Source: Artemia franciscana
Lineage: Eukaryota; Arthropoda; Branchiopoda; Anostraca; Artemiidae
NCBI RefSeq assembly: GCF_032884065.1
Contig: NC_088867.1
Coordinates: forward strand, 60,810,064 to 60,874,063
Reading direction: 5' to 3'
DNA: 64,000 nucleotides
The stretch's first letter is position 1, and each line of letters starts with the position of its first letter. The notes beneath the pieces were generated by a model. It was not told where the DNA came from. It saw nothing but the letters and a program-made list of their open reading frames with translations, and searched no databases. A program made the position numbers and the translations under genes. Positions 47,818 to 59,840 of the stretch are shown one piece after another.

Positions 47818-50462
47818 GTTTATTAATATTAAATAGAAGGCAATACAAAATACTATTCAAAATCGAATTAGAATACACATAATTCCCCTCAAAAGTCTCC
47901 ATGGCTAGGGATACAAGGGGGGTAAGAAAAAAAAATCATTATACAAGCAATAAATTCAGTATAGGCAATCACATATAGCAGTTCACTGGCAATATATTTA
48001 TGGGCAATATAAGCAACAACTAGAAGGAGAAAAAAAAACATACCTGAGGCCTGGGAGCAAAGTGCAGAGAGGAAAACTACACACAACTTACAAAACACAG
48101 GGGCTATCAACTCCTTAGAGGAAAACAAAATTAATCTATTTGATTCTTTATTAAATGATCCTTAAGAATCCTTTTAAAAGTCCCAAACGAGTGGCATTTC
48201 TGCACTGAAGAAGATAGTGAATTCCGGACCTGCTGACAAGCAATGTGGGGATTGAAATCTGATCGAATAGTAGGGGTAGGCGGAATTTAGATATTATTTG
48301 AGGAACGAAGGCTATATGAAGCTGAATCAGAAATAAACATAGGAGTTTTCCAAAGAGATTTTGGAAGATTGCCGTGAAGTTGATCAAAGACAAAAGAAGA
48401 ACAAGAAATAATGTAAATAGATCGTAGACTTAAGAGCGGTGTTGGTGAAGAACGGTTGGTGTCCATAACCAGACGCCGTGCTTTATTATACATGACGGAA
48501 AGTGACTGCAGTGTAGACAGAAAAGTAGACATCCATACAATGGGGCAATAAGAAACATATGACTGGACAAGACAGAAAAAAAGAAGTTTCAGAATAGATC
48601 CAGGAAATGTGCATCTAAGTTTTCAAATGATACCAACACTCCGTGAGACCTTAACCCTAATCATGGCTACATGGTTTTTGAATGAAAGGTTTTCATCAAG
48701 CAGGATACCAAGAAACAGGACCACCCGATTATCTGGTCTACACAAGGAGCCTTGTGACACCTGAGGGTGTGTAAGCTGAGGGAAAGTTATACCAATTCGA
48801 GAAAAAATAAGAAAATGTGATTTACCAACATTCAAGACCAAGTAATTGGCATTAAACCATGACATAACTCTCTCAAATAATGCCACAAGGTTAGACTTGA
48901 TATCACATTCCATCTCCTCAAGGGTCCCAAGAGTGGTATCATCAGCAAAAGCAACAAGAAAATTTTCATTAGAAGAAGTATTAGAACAAGACTGAGAATC
49001 AGGCTGACACAGCTTGCAGCATGCCAGAGGCCTGATGTTTTTTACAGCCAAAATCAGATTATTAACATAAATCAAAAATAAAATGGTACCAAGAAGAGAT
49101 CCCTGCAGGACGTTATAATATACTTCAGAAGGGCTCCGGAAAAGCGGATCAATTGAAATAAGCCTACTAGAAAGATATGAATCAAACCAAGAATAAGCGT
49201 TTGATCTTATACCGATATGTAATAGTTTCCAAAGAAAAATCAGATGAGTCAAGGAATCAAAATCTTTACGAACATCCAAAAATAAGCTGCTGGGATATGA
49301 CTAGAATCTGTTGCCGAATGAATGAAATTCGATAAAGCTGCGCAAGCATGCTCCGTAGAGTGACTCGCTCGGAATCCAAACTGGAAATTATACAAAAAAT
49401 CTTTTGCATCCAGAAAACTAAGATGCCTGGATAGCATAGCCTTCTCAAAAATTTTGCTGAAAACAGATAGGAGATAAATTGGCCTATAATTAGCAGGATC
49501 ACTCCGAGAACCACCTTTATAGAGAACTATAACCTTAGCTCGCTTTTGAGATTCAGGAAAAATACCTTTTCCGAAATACAGATTGACGAGCTTAGTCAGT
49601 GGTGACAGAACAGAAGGCAGAATGGCACGGATAACCCTTGTAGGAATATTGTCTGGTCCTGAAGAGGATGATCCTTTAAGAGCATTCACGGTACAAGCTA
49701 CCTCAAATTCAGAATCAGAATTCAAAACCATCAACTTCAAACATGAGGGTCCAAGAAAGGCTCTGAAATCGCAACGAGAAGTTGCAGAGCTTGGAGAGGA
49801 TGCAGTTACCTTTCCTATATTAGCAAAATAAGAGGTAAGCTCTAGCTGAACATCTACATCTCCTTGGACGTTTTACCATTGATTTTCAGCATTGATGGAA
49901 CTGAAGGTAGAGGGAGAGTAGGTATAAGAACTGAATTAATTAAATACCATGTCTTCCTTACATCCTTCCCACATTCAGAAACTTTCCTATGATAATACTG
50001 AGACTCTGCCTTCCGACACAGAGAATTAAATATACTCCTATAGGCCTTGAATCGTTCGTGATGAGCTAAAGATGGTAAAGCCTTGTAAAGCTTCCACAAA
50101 TAATTTTTCCTTTTCCAGCTTATATGGAGATCCATGAATTCAGTGGTGCTATCCTTTTCGAAGTACGGGGCGCTCGACCCCGATTGCAAATTTCCAGGAT
50201 TCCTTCTTTAACTAAATCCTAAAAGGAATCAAAAGAGTGGTTAAAATTTGAATCAGAAACCAAACTATCCCATGGTAGATCAGTCAGACGAGAATTAAGT
50301 AGACTTAGCTCAGTATCACCCTAACAGAAAAATGGGAGATTAGATGGTGATGCCATACGCTGCGCCTGATCAGCGCTCTTATATCGGGAAATAGAGGAAA
50401 AATGATCAGAAAAATCACTAACCAGCACCAAATTATCTAAGACATCTAGTGACGAAAAAATA
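47816..50462 (-). pseudogene. CR1/Jockey-like LINE, endonuclease end, RT and 3' region
   Basis: A non-LTR retrotransposon read on the minus strand. The APE-type endonuclease end shows SDFSDHFSS (SDH catalytic motif, about 50410). A linker follows with YHRKVSECGKDVRKTWYLIN. The RT shows SSSSGPDNIPTRVIRAILPS, YRPIYLLSVFSKIFEKAM and FQFGFRASHSTEHACAALSN. After a frameshift near 49270 come DVRKDFDSLTH (motif A), GSLLGTILFLIYVNNL (motif B) and FLVAFADDTTL (motif C), then NYLVLNVGKSHFLIFSRIGI and FLGILLDENLSFKNHV. The C-terminal region runs to about 47890 with several stops. It lies in an alkaline phosphatase intron in the same orientation. The exact clade is not certain. Confidence 0.85.
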
Positions 50463-52199
50463 ATCAAACAGTTCGTGGTAACGAATTGCAGTAAGGAGCG
50501 ACCCGGCTCAATAGTAACCAAAACTATAAAAAATTGAATTTTGATATCAATAGCTACATCAAAAGAATCGCATTTTAATGCTGATTTTAAATATATAAGT
50601 TTCATCAAGTTTAGTTTTACCCATCAAAAGTTACGAGCCTGAGAAAATTTGCCTTATTTAAGAAAATAGGGGAAGCACCCCCTAAAAATCGTAAAATCTT
50701 AACGAAAATGACACTATCAGATTCAGCGTATCAGAGAACCATACTGTGGAAGTTTCAAGCTCCTATCTACAAAAATGTGGAATTTTGTATTTTTTGCCAG
50801 AAGACAAATCACGGGTGCGTGTTTATTTGTTTTTTGTTTTGTTTTTTTCCCAGGGGTCATCGTATCGAGCTAGTGGTCCTAGAATGTCGCAAGAGAGCTC
50901 ATTCTAACGGAAATGAAAAGTTCTAGTGCCCTTTTTAAGTGACCAAAAAAATTGGAGGGCATCTAGGCCCCCTCCCGCGCTCATTTGTTTCCCAAAGTCA
51001 ACGAATCAAAATTTTGAGATAGCCATTTTGTTCAGCATAGTCGAAAACCATAATAACTATGTCTTTGGGGATGACTTACTCCCCCACAATCCCTGGGGGA
51101 GGGGCTGCAAGTTACAAACTTTGACCAGTGTTTACATATAGTAATGGTTATTGGGAAGCGTACAAACGTTTTCAGGGGGATTTTATTTTGTTTTGGGGTG
51201 GGTCTGAGGGGAGGGGGCTATGTTGGAGGATCTTTCCTTGGAGGAATCTGTCATTGGGGAAGAAAAATTCAATGAAAAGGACTCAGGATTTTCTAGCATT
51301 ACTAAAAGAAAACAATGAAAAATAAATATGAAAACGTTTTTTCAAATGAAAGGAAGGGGTAGCATTGAAACTTAAAACGAACAGAGGTTATTACTTATAT
51401 GAGGGTTCGAAAAATACTTTAGCATTAAGAGCGAGGTATTTAGGAGGAAATAAATACCTCGCTCTTTATGCTGAAGTATTTTTAGTAATTTCAACTATTT
51501 ATTCTACGGCCTTTCTGATTCAGGGGTCATTCTTAAAGAATTGGGACAAAACTTACGATTTAGTGTAAAGAGCGAGATATTAACGAGGGTATAAACCCCC
51601 TCGTATACATAATAAAAATATAAGATTATGAAAGTTTGTTACGTAAGTTAATTCTTAAGTTACGTATATTTTTTACTAATAAAAACATTCGTTAAAAATT
51701 AAAAGTTCTAGTTGCATTCTTAAGTAACCGAAAAATTGGAGGGCAACTAGACCTCCTTCTCCACCCTTTATTTCTCAAAATCGTCTGATCGAAACTAAGA
51801 GAAAGCCATTTAGCCAAAAAAAAATTAATATACACATTTCATTTTAATAATTTATGTGAGGAGAGCCAAAACCAAACATGCATTAATTCAAAAACGTTCA
51901 GAAATTAAATAAAAAAAAACTAATTTTTTTAGCTGAAAGTAAGGAGCGACATTAAAACTTAAAACGAACAGATATTACTCCGTATATGAAATGGGTTGTC
52001 CACTCTGCAATCCCTCGCTCTTTACGCTAAAGCTTTTAATTGTTTTAAAAAGTAGAATTGTGGTAAAGAGTAAAACTTTAGCGTAAGGAGCGGGGTGTCA
52101 AGGAGGAAAATCCCATTTCATATACGGAGTAATTTTTGTTCGTTTTAGGTTTTAATGTCGCTCCTTACTTTCAGCTAAAAAAATTAGTTTTTTTTTCTT
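50463..52199 (-). mobile_element. FB element, full-length copy inside a LINE endonuclease frame
   Basis: It opens with ATCAAACAGTTCGTGGTAAC and ends after the hairpin (about 51925-52185) and a T-rich ATTAGTTTTTTTTTCTT. The host LINE reads TETQTSLID(N) on one side and IFSSLDVLDN on the other. It rejoins with at most one ambiguous base, so no target duplication longer than 1-2 bp exists. The hairpin arms are not well matched (CACTCTGCAATCCC against GGGTGTCAAGGAGG), as in the chimeric copy at 19120. Confidence 0.88.
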
Positions 52200-52530
52200 T
52201 TATCGATAAGAGACGTTTGTGTTTCAGTAACTCGGGTTGGTATACAAACTTAAGGTAGAGTTCCCGAAGAGAGTACCATTGACAAAAAATCAATAGTTGA
52301 AGCAGAATTTTGATCTAGCAGGTTGAGGTTAAATCACCCATTAGGAATAGTTCATAGGGATGTTTTTCGAAACATCGAAGTTATCTTTCGAATAATTGGG
52401 ATGATTCGAAGAAATCGAATCAGGAGATCGGTACCTACACAACGCAGACCACTAGTTAGCATGCAAAAAAAGTTTTTTAACGAAGTCAAAACTTTGAGCC
52501 GTCGAAGACCGACTTTATGGCAGTAAGCCT
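52200..52530 (-). pseudogene. CR1/Jockey-like LINE endonuclease fragment
   Basis: This is the upstream part of the same LINE, beyond the inserted FB element. Minus-strand pieces are YRSPDSISSNHPNYSKDN, MGDLTS, DFLSMVLSSGTLP and CIPTRVTETQTSLID. The order (YRSP, GD-F/L, PTR-T-T--LID) is that of the APE-type endonuclease of this LINE group. Stops and shifts are present, and the N-terminal endonuclease residues are not recognised. Confidence 0.7.
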
Positions 52531-53690
52531 GAACGAAAATTGCGTAATCAGAGTTTTTGAAAGTGGACTCAATCAGTTGTCCTAGGCTTTGGGTCTAGGT
52601 TGTTCTTACTAATGCCAAGATTTGCAAAAAAAAAAACAAAATAAAAAAAAAACATGGATGAGAAGATGGAAAGGTATCGGGTCATTTGAAGATCAGCACA
52701 AGAAAATCAGAGATTTTTCACTTAGCTGTCTAATAAAAGGGATAGTCTTCAGTGGGTAATCAGTGATTAATTTTGTTTCGGCAGTTGCAAAAGTCATTTT
52801 GTTGTTTGATTGATAGTTTTTCATGTGTATTTTTTTTCCTTTCCCCTTTTTTACTTTTTTTTCCTCAAATCCATGTTGAGGAGGAAATCATCTAACTTGC
52901 CATTTTTAATCGTTGTCTTTATGTCAAATTTTTTGTTCCGGAAATAGAATGCAAAATTTGACTATTAAAAATCTGACTAAAATCTAACAGTGCTTAAAAC
53001 AAAACGTGGATCTTAAGTGCTTTTATTGTTTAACCAAAGATTAAAATTATTCAAGCGAAACTGGAAACTACACCTTCTTTTAATTATTGGCTTCCAATTT
53101 AATTTTCTTAATTTCTGTTGCACTTAATGGCTCATGGGCTATGAAAGGGCAATACGAATTTGGTAGTGCTTTCATCACCAACGGTTAAGACTATTAAGTC
53201 TAGCGGTGTCAATTTTTACTTTTTTTTTATTTTATTTTTATTTATATTCATAGGATAAATGGTTATAATTACTTGAATATAATGCTAATAACAATTATCA
53301 AGGCGAAGAAAATCTTCAGACTGATAATTTCATGAAATAAAAATTAACATCAATAATTGTTGCAAACCTTTCAAACATTTTTGTCAAGGCCCAAGGTGGT
53401 GTTTGTACAGACAAATTATTATTTTTTTCTTTATTATAATATATTTCTGATTAAAGTGCATCTACAGTGACGACTGTTTCCTGAGCTTCATCATTTGCTG
53501 CAATTACTGTATAAATATTTACAAGCAGGGCATATGCAGGGCAGGATTGACTAAGAGAGGGGTCTGAATGGAAGTTTTATTTTGTGGGCCATTTCTATGT
53601 TTTAAATTTAAAATTAAATTCAGTTTCAGTAACGGTGTCTTTTTAGGTTTTTACTGGGATTGCACGACAGTTTGTTGGCGTCAAAGATTG
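52531..53690. other. Alkaline phosphatase intron, no supported feature
   Basis: T-rich runs at 52840-52865 and 53220-53245. No exon, RNA or mobile element end was recognised. Confidence 0.4.
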
Positions 53691-54200
53691 CTATGGCGTT
53701 GTTATTCTAACGTAACATTTTTTTCTTCTTTACTTTCATTTTTGACTCGCTCTGGTTATCACAGTAGCTTATCTTCAAACAGCACAATTCTTTGCTCATC
53801 AATGCCATTTTTGACACTCTCTGATACTTGCTGTCACATTTCTGCTAGACCTATAATTCTTTGTTTTCCACTTTCATTTTTGATACTTCCGATTAACGCT
53901 GTTACTTGTAATTCTCGCTGCTGCCTATCTTCTAACTACATATTTCTTTGTTCTCATTGTCTTATATCTGCTACTTATGTCTTTCCTTGTTCAATAGTTT
54001 CATTTTTGATACTCAATGTCACCTGTCTTATTGTCGCATATTTTTTTGGTTCTTCACTTTCGTATTAAGTCAATGGATTTGCCGCTCTCACTGATATTTT
54101 AACCTAATATTTCTTTGTTCTTTAATTTTGTTTTTGACTCCTTTCAATTATTGCTGCCACAAATATTCCAATTACATATTTCTTTGTGCTTTATTTTGGT
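53690..54200. repeat. Degenerate minisatellite with a unit of about 70-85 bp
   Basis: Units carry TTTCTTTGTTCTTCACTTTC, ATTTTTGAC/TACTC and a GCTGTCAC-type block. The TTCTTTG anchor lies at about 53789, 53859, 53943, 54109 and 54179. The long plus-strand frame over it (53568-54068) is compositionally driven and has no known motif. Confidence 0.55.
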
Positions 54201-54893
54201 TAATCATAACTTCAGAGGTTTTTTCAATGCCCTTTGTCCTAGCTGCTCGGATTAGTCTTGTCACTTTTGATGGTCTAGGTTGTTCATTTTCACCGGTACA
54301 TTTACACTTCTCAGGTCTTTCTCTTGATCTTGTCTCATTTGATGGTTCTTTTTGTTAATGTTGGGCTTGCGTTTTTATTCTCTTATGTCCTTTTTCGTCC
54401 TTATTTTGAGCTTACGTGAGCTTTTTTTGTCCTCTAGATATTATGAAGCTGCTGAAAATGTCTTTTGAAATTGACATCACCGATTATGAAAACCTGATTT
54501 AACATATTTCTTTGTTTTTGATACATAAATTCTTCCAAAACTGATTGAAAATCTAATTTCCTTAATTTTTAACTTTTAATCAGCATAATTGCTAAATTAA
54601 TCAATCCATCCTGATTCATTGTTGATATTAGGTAGTCTCATTGACTGTAGGCTGAAAAAGGATCTCTCTCCAACAGCAACTCTTACTGGAAGTATTAAGA
54701 ATAGGCTATTTTAAAATTCCGTATAAAGATTTGATGTTGATTCCAACGCCGATCCTTTATAAACAGTGGGTCCGATTAGTTAGGTTCCGATTTGTATTTA
54801 GGTTCATAAGGCCCATGGTGTAATTTCTTCAAATTACTAGAGAGGAGAGGGAGGGGATTAGATAACTTCGAAGACCACACTGCCTTTCCATGA

Positions 54894-55130
54894 CGAAAGT
54901 AAAACAGTTCAAAATAGGGATGATACCTTTTTATTGACAGTGAAATATAAAATTATTTAACTGGATATTTCGAACACATATACAGCGTTCATCATCAGCA
55001 GTAAAACTCATCAGCAGTTTTACTGCTGATGATGAACACTGTATATGTGTTCAAAATATCCAGTTAAATAATTTTATATTTCACTGTCAATAAAAAGGTA
55101 TCATCCCTATTTTGAACTGTTTTACTTTCG
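54894..55130. repeat. Near-perfect palindrome with hammerhead-like motif in each arm
   Basis: Arms of about 114 bp pair almost perfectly around a 9-bp centre. CTGATGA occurs at 55026-55032 on the plus strand and at 54998-54992 on the minus strand. Each is followed by a 6-bp stem (GAACAC with GTGTTC; GAACGC in the other arm). GAAA follows in the minus copy (54971-54968) but is AAAA in the plus copy (55053-55056). One extra U sits between CTGATGA and the stem. It may be two Penelope-type terminal repeats head to head. Confidence 0.7.
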
Positions 55131-56278
55131 GGAGAGGATTTAAAGCTAATTTTCTCAAATCAAGCAAAATTGACAATGAAAATTGGAAAATGAGCCATAT
55201 GGCTCCATAAAGGTAAAGATATACAAAAGAAAATTGACCCATTTCTATGGATGCTCGAGTTGTGTAGGCTTTTCTTAGTTCTATGAAGATTCTTGAAGAA
55301 AAAAGTTTCTTCTAGAGGGGGGACTGAAGAATGGGAGGGTCTGAAGACCTTCTGTTGTACGCCAAGTGAATATATTCTTCATCTTATGGGGTGAACTGAT
55401 ATCGTTATTATAGATGCGATACCAGACCAAGTCCACAAGAAACAAACAAAAAAAAAACTTAAAAGCACTTAGGACAGGAAAATTATCTGATGCACCCATA
55501 GTGGACAATACCAAAGACTTTTATTTTTAATAATGTTTGATGACTTTTGAAAACGTTCTTTACTTAACTTATGGTTTCTTATTCTGAAATAGGGGTTCCG
55601 TCCATTTTAAATTTGCTTGGCTGTGATTTATAGCTTGACTCCACGTTATATAGAAAAAAACATACTCCTTGCAAGTACTTCAGACGGGGAAAGCTCCCGA
55701 TGTACGTATAACGAGTGTGTGATTGGTCGCATTTGTTCCAATCGCCCTTTATCCAGCCCTGGATATTTCGGTAATCACAAGTAAGGCTAGGATCAATATA
55801 AATAAGTGCAGAAACAAGGGCAGATGTATTCAAGTTCCATGGTTTCTGAGTCAACCTTAGTTATAAGGCTCTTAATGTTTTTATTTTTTGTTTCCACTGC
55901 TTTGCGTAGGCTCCTTTGTTATAGCCATGGCTAGTCAGCCTTTATATAAGTGCATCAAAAGTGCCTATAGCTCGATGTGGTATCAACAAAGGGTTTGAAG
56001 GAACTAGGTTCCCAAAAAAAATGTTAAATAAAAAATTACTCCTCTCACTGAAATAAAGACCACATCTTTAATTCTTGAGACGTATTTTCTGCCTTGAGCC
56101 AGATCTCCTGAATGTTCAGACAGCTTGTATGACTATAAATAAGACACACGTCAGCTGAAATAATGGTAATATTCCAATTAGATACAAATAGATTGCTTGG
56201 TCTCAAATTAAATTAATTCATTACTTTGTAATTAATTATAATTGATTAATTATACCTTAGTAAAGCATTAAATTATGC

Positions 56279-56281
<3 letters not shown>
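55131..56281. other. Alkaline phosphatase intron, no supported feature
   Basis: A 91-codon minus-strand frame (55854-55579) has cysteines and tryptophans, but I recognise no family. It does not fit between the neighbouring alkaline phosphatase exons, which already join in phase. I see no other feature. Confidence 0.4.

Positions 56282-56313
<32 letters not shown>
56282..56313. repeat. (TA)n microsatellite, short
   Basis: A 32-bp AT run just upstream of an FB element copy. Confidence 0.95.
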
Positions 56314-56316
<3 letters not shown>

Positions 56317-56350
56317 CAAATCCCTAAAAATAATTCAGGCAAACCATAGT

Positions 56351-57155
56351 TTCAAACAGTTCGTGGTAACGAACTGTAGCAAAGAGTGACCCAGCTCAAT
56401 AGTAAACGAAACAATAAAAATCGGAATGTTGATGCTAAGAGATATATTCAAAGAATCGCATGTTGATGCTGATTTTATATATAAGCCTCATCAAATTTAG
56501 TCTTGCTCATCAAAAGTTAAGAGCCTGAGAAAATTTGCTTTATTTTGGAAAATAAAGGAAAACACTCCTAAAAGTCATAGAATCCTAACGATCACGGATG
56601 CGTGTTTATTTTTATTTATTTTTTTCTGTTTTTTTTTTTTCCAGGGGTCATCGTATCTGACCAAGTGGTCCTAGAATGTCGCAAGAGGGCTCACTCTAGG
56701 GAAAATTAATAGTTTTAGTCCCCTTTTTAAGTGACCAAAAAATGGCCCCCTCCCACGCTCATTTTTCCCTAAGTCAATGGATCAAAATTTTGAGATAGTT
56801 ATTTTGTCGAAAGAGTCGAAAGTCGAAAGTCGAAAGACATAATAACTATGTCTTTTGGGATGACTTGGGAAGTTTCTTTTAACTGAAAGTAAGGAGCAAC
56901 ATTAAAACTTAAAACGAACAGAAACCTACTCTATGTATGAAAGGGACTGTTCTCTTCTCAACGCCCCGCTCTGCACGCTATTGATTTTTACTGTTTAATA
57001 AAGTAGCATTGAGAGAAACAGTCAAACTTTAGCGTAAAGAGCGGGGCGTTGAGAAGGGAACAGCCCCTTTCATACACAGAGTAATTTTTGTTCGTTTTAA
57101 TTTTTAAAATCGGTCCTTACTTTCAGTTAAAAAAACTTGTTTTTTTCTATTTAAT
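56351..57155 (-). mobile_element. FB element, internally deleted copy
   Basis: It opens with TTCAAACAGTTCGTGGTAAC and runs through the terminal third of the body. It then jumps at about 56870 directly to the hairpin (56880-57140), whose arms match (CTTCTCAACGCCCC with GGGGCGTTGAGAAG). It ends ATTTAAT. GTCGAAA is repeated four times at about 56813-56838. Confidence 0.8.
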
Positions 57156-57469
57156 TTCTCATTGAAATAGAGACCTGGTTATCGGTTACAAACATCTATT
57201 TTCTGCGTTTTTCTCTGAAAGTTTAGACATCTTAAATTGCTATAAATAAGAAATATGCCATATTATATAGTAACCATTAGCAATTTGGATATATAAGAAT
57301 TACTTAGCCTTGGTTTAACACCCTAGAATGCAGTTAGACGAACAATGGTTTTTCTCACTGAAATAAAGATCGTATGATCAATTAATGACTGGCTTTTTTC
57401 CTTGAATGTCCTAGCGACGTGATTTTGAATTAAATTCAAAAGAAATAGAAAACACATGAAAACCCTTAC

Positions 57470-57677
57470 CTAAAAGAAACTCTGTTTTCTGAGCATCGAT
57501 TTTGTTGAATTGGGCTTTGTTCCAAACATATTCAGCAGAATGACCTCGTTTCTTTTTGTCTTTCAGCCATTGCTCAATGAGATCTCTTCTATCTTGACGC
57601 CTTCCTTCTTCAGACTTGTATTCTGGATCACGAGTCCCTTGTGGTAGCCAGTGACGTCTTCCACCACCCATTAACAC
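57470..57677 (-). CDS. Alkaline phosphatase, most upstream exon in window
   Basis: A 208-bp exon from acceptor AG (after CTTCTTATTCGAACTACATGAT) to donor TTAG|GTAAGG (GT at 57469-57468). It enters in phase 0 and leaves with one base, which pairs with GG of the exon at 47401 to form Gly. It encodes VLMGGGRRHWLPQGTRDPEY, then RQDRRDLIEQWLKDKKKRG, HSAEYVWNKAQFN and FLLG. The (I/L)MGGGRR--P-GT-DPEY block, DLI--WL and A-YVWN--Q are standard for animal alkaline phosphatases, about residues 225-295. Upstream exons with the nucleophile Ser92 and the GDGMG motif were not found up to 64000, so the gene continues beyond the window. Confidence 0.92.
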
Positions 57678-59840
57678 CTATCATGTAGTTCGAATAAGAA
57701 GATTTACCCTATATTCTTGCAAGACAATTTTACAGCCTAAGCACCTTTTATTATTTTTGTTTAAGTTTATTATTTTAGTTAAGTTTTGTGTTTATTATTT
57801 ATCACTGACAAAAAATTTAAGCTTTTATTTTATCTTCCCTTTACAAATTTTGGGTATGTTATTTTGTTGCTGTTCTACGCTTTCAGTTGTTAATATATAA
57901 TAAAAATTTTGCTATTATTCAGTAGCTGAGCTTCAGTTTCGTCAAGCTATCAAATTGTATATTTTGTATTTTAATTTTAGTATAATTGCGCATATGTCAT
58001 TATGGAAGACGACTGGTCAATCTTCGTGTAGGAGTAGTTTACTTGAAACCTCTAAAATTGTGCTTCTATTATAGAGTTTTGGCGCACAAGTTCTATGCCC
58101 AACCTTCCCAGTTATCCATGATCCTTCAGATATATTGGCCTACTCGTTTATAGTAGTATATTTATTTTTAGCGCTCCTGCTGGTTATTGATACCAATACT
58201 GATAATCCTAAAGCTCCTTCACAAACTGTGACTCTAAGAAAGATGAATGCGTTAATTATTCTCATATAATTTGAATATATCAATAAATTGCTGTTCTAAT
58301 GAGAAATTTGCTGTTGATTTAACGTCATTCATATGAGTGCTCCCTACAATTATCTTATCTTTCTTAGTTTTAAATAAGAATTTCATGTTTATGAGCACTT
58401 CTTCGGGTTACCTCTATCCTGCGGATTGCCTTAGGTAACGGGAGTTCCCCTAAAAATATTTTTGAAGTACGCCTGCAATATTGATGCTACCTCTTATTGC
58501 AGAAAATAATTACTTATATAATGTAACAAACATATTCACATGCTTACTAGTACAAAGGTGGAGAAAGAATTAGGCTTGATTGCCGGTTGCAGACTTCACG
58601 AGATGAGAAGAGTGATGGGCTTAATTGTCATCAGGAGCTTTTTTGGCCAAATATTTAAATGGTAATGTCTCATTTCCCTATTTATATAGAATTTTTAATG
58701 ACCTCTTGTTTCCCAGAGGGGTTCGCTCCTACAGGTGCCCTGAAACAATTTTTGACGGTGCCTTCAAAACACAATCAGACTCTTTACACCGTCTATAGTT
58801 TTGAGCACTACTTGTTTCTTCAGTCAGTATTGTGCGGGCCGATGATGTTCATAATGTGGACATTTTAGAACAGAAATGCTTCGTTTTCTTTGTTCCTTGT
58901 ACAAAAAATGCTTCAGAAAATAAATGCAAGTGAAATTATGTCTGCTTAATTCAGAATTGTGATAAAAAAAAAAATTAGGACGCATAGTTTGTGCGATGTA
59001 TAGTTGTCCATAGTTTGTGCGATGTTTGTCATGGATTTTTCTTTGTGAACTACCTCAAATCCTAAAAAAAACGAAATTATCCAAAAAAAGGCTTCTACCA
59101 CCGAGCTTAAAGTTCTTTAATATTTTTTAAACTAAAAAGTGTAATACGCAAAGCGGAAAGGGTAAGCGGCTCTTAGAAGTTCACAAAAATTAACAGTATA
59201 CGCCAGCGTTAATAAGCAGACACCAGTTTATATATGATTGTTTATATTAAGAATGATTAACTTATATTATAGATTTATGATTTCTTTCGTATTTGGAGGT
59301 ATTTGATACAGAGTCTGATTTTCTTCTCTTTGACCCTAGCATTGAATATTAAAGGCTCCCTTAAATACCTCACCATCTTATTGATTATCCAGTTAACCCT
59401 CTCAAAAATTCCGCAATTTATTTTACTAAATTTCTATTACTAAGTGTCTTAATGCTTATGAGACTATGTCTGTTAAACAATAATATTAAATCGCAGCTTA
59501 AAAGTCCTTTCAATTACTTTTATATAATTTTCGAAATGAAACTCTTAGACCCCAGACTTGGAAGATATTTTTTTTACAATTCCCAGTGCTTCGTTTTCCA
59601 ATAGAAGGCTACTTACTAATATTAGTTCTGTCAGCCCGCCATTTAGAGTGATAGATTTTTATTTTATAAGAAACTGAGAGGCTTTGTGAAGCATGATATA
59701 TTTGTATCTATAAATAGCTTAGTATTATTAACTATCAATACTGCCAATCATTCATTTTGAAAACTCTGCTCCACAGGAAACTTAAATAGTCTGCATATCC
59801 GAAGTCTACAAGAGTTAAACCTTCGATTTTAGTACTAGAA
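57678..59840. other. Alkaline phosphatase intron or upstream region, no supported feature
   Basis: I looked for further alkaline phosphatase exons on the minus strand (GDGMG, DSAATAT, TTTRVTHATP-type motifs) and found none. No repeat family was recognised. Confidence 0.4.

Noticed and set aside
47816..52530. Host gene with reverse-transcriptase similarity
   Set aside because: Stops, frameshifts, APE-type endonuclease motifs and a nested mobile element show a dead LINE.
53568..54358. Secreted or membrane protein gene
   Set aside because: The hydrophobic and Cys/Ser-rich frame lies over a degenerate 70-85 bp tandem repeat, with no motif or splice-bounded conservation.
55579..55854. Extra alkaline phosphatase exon in the 10-kb intron
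   Set aside because: The residues do not match the family, and the neighbouring exons already join in phase and in family order.
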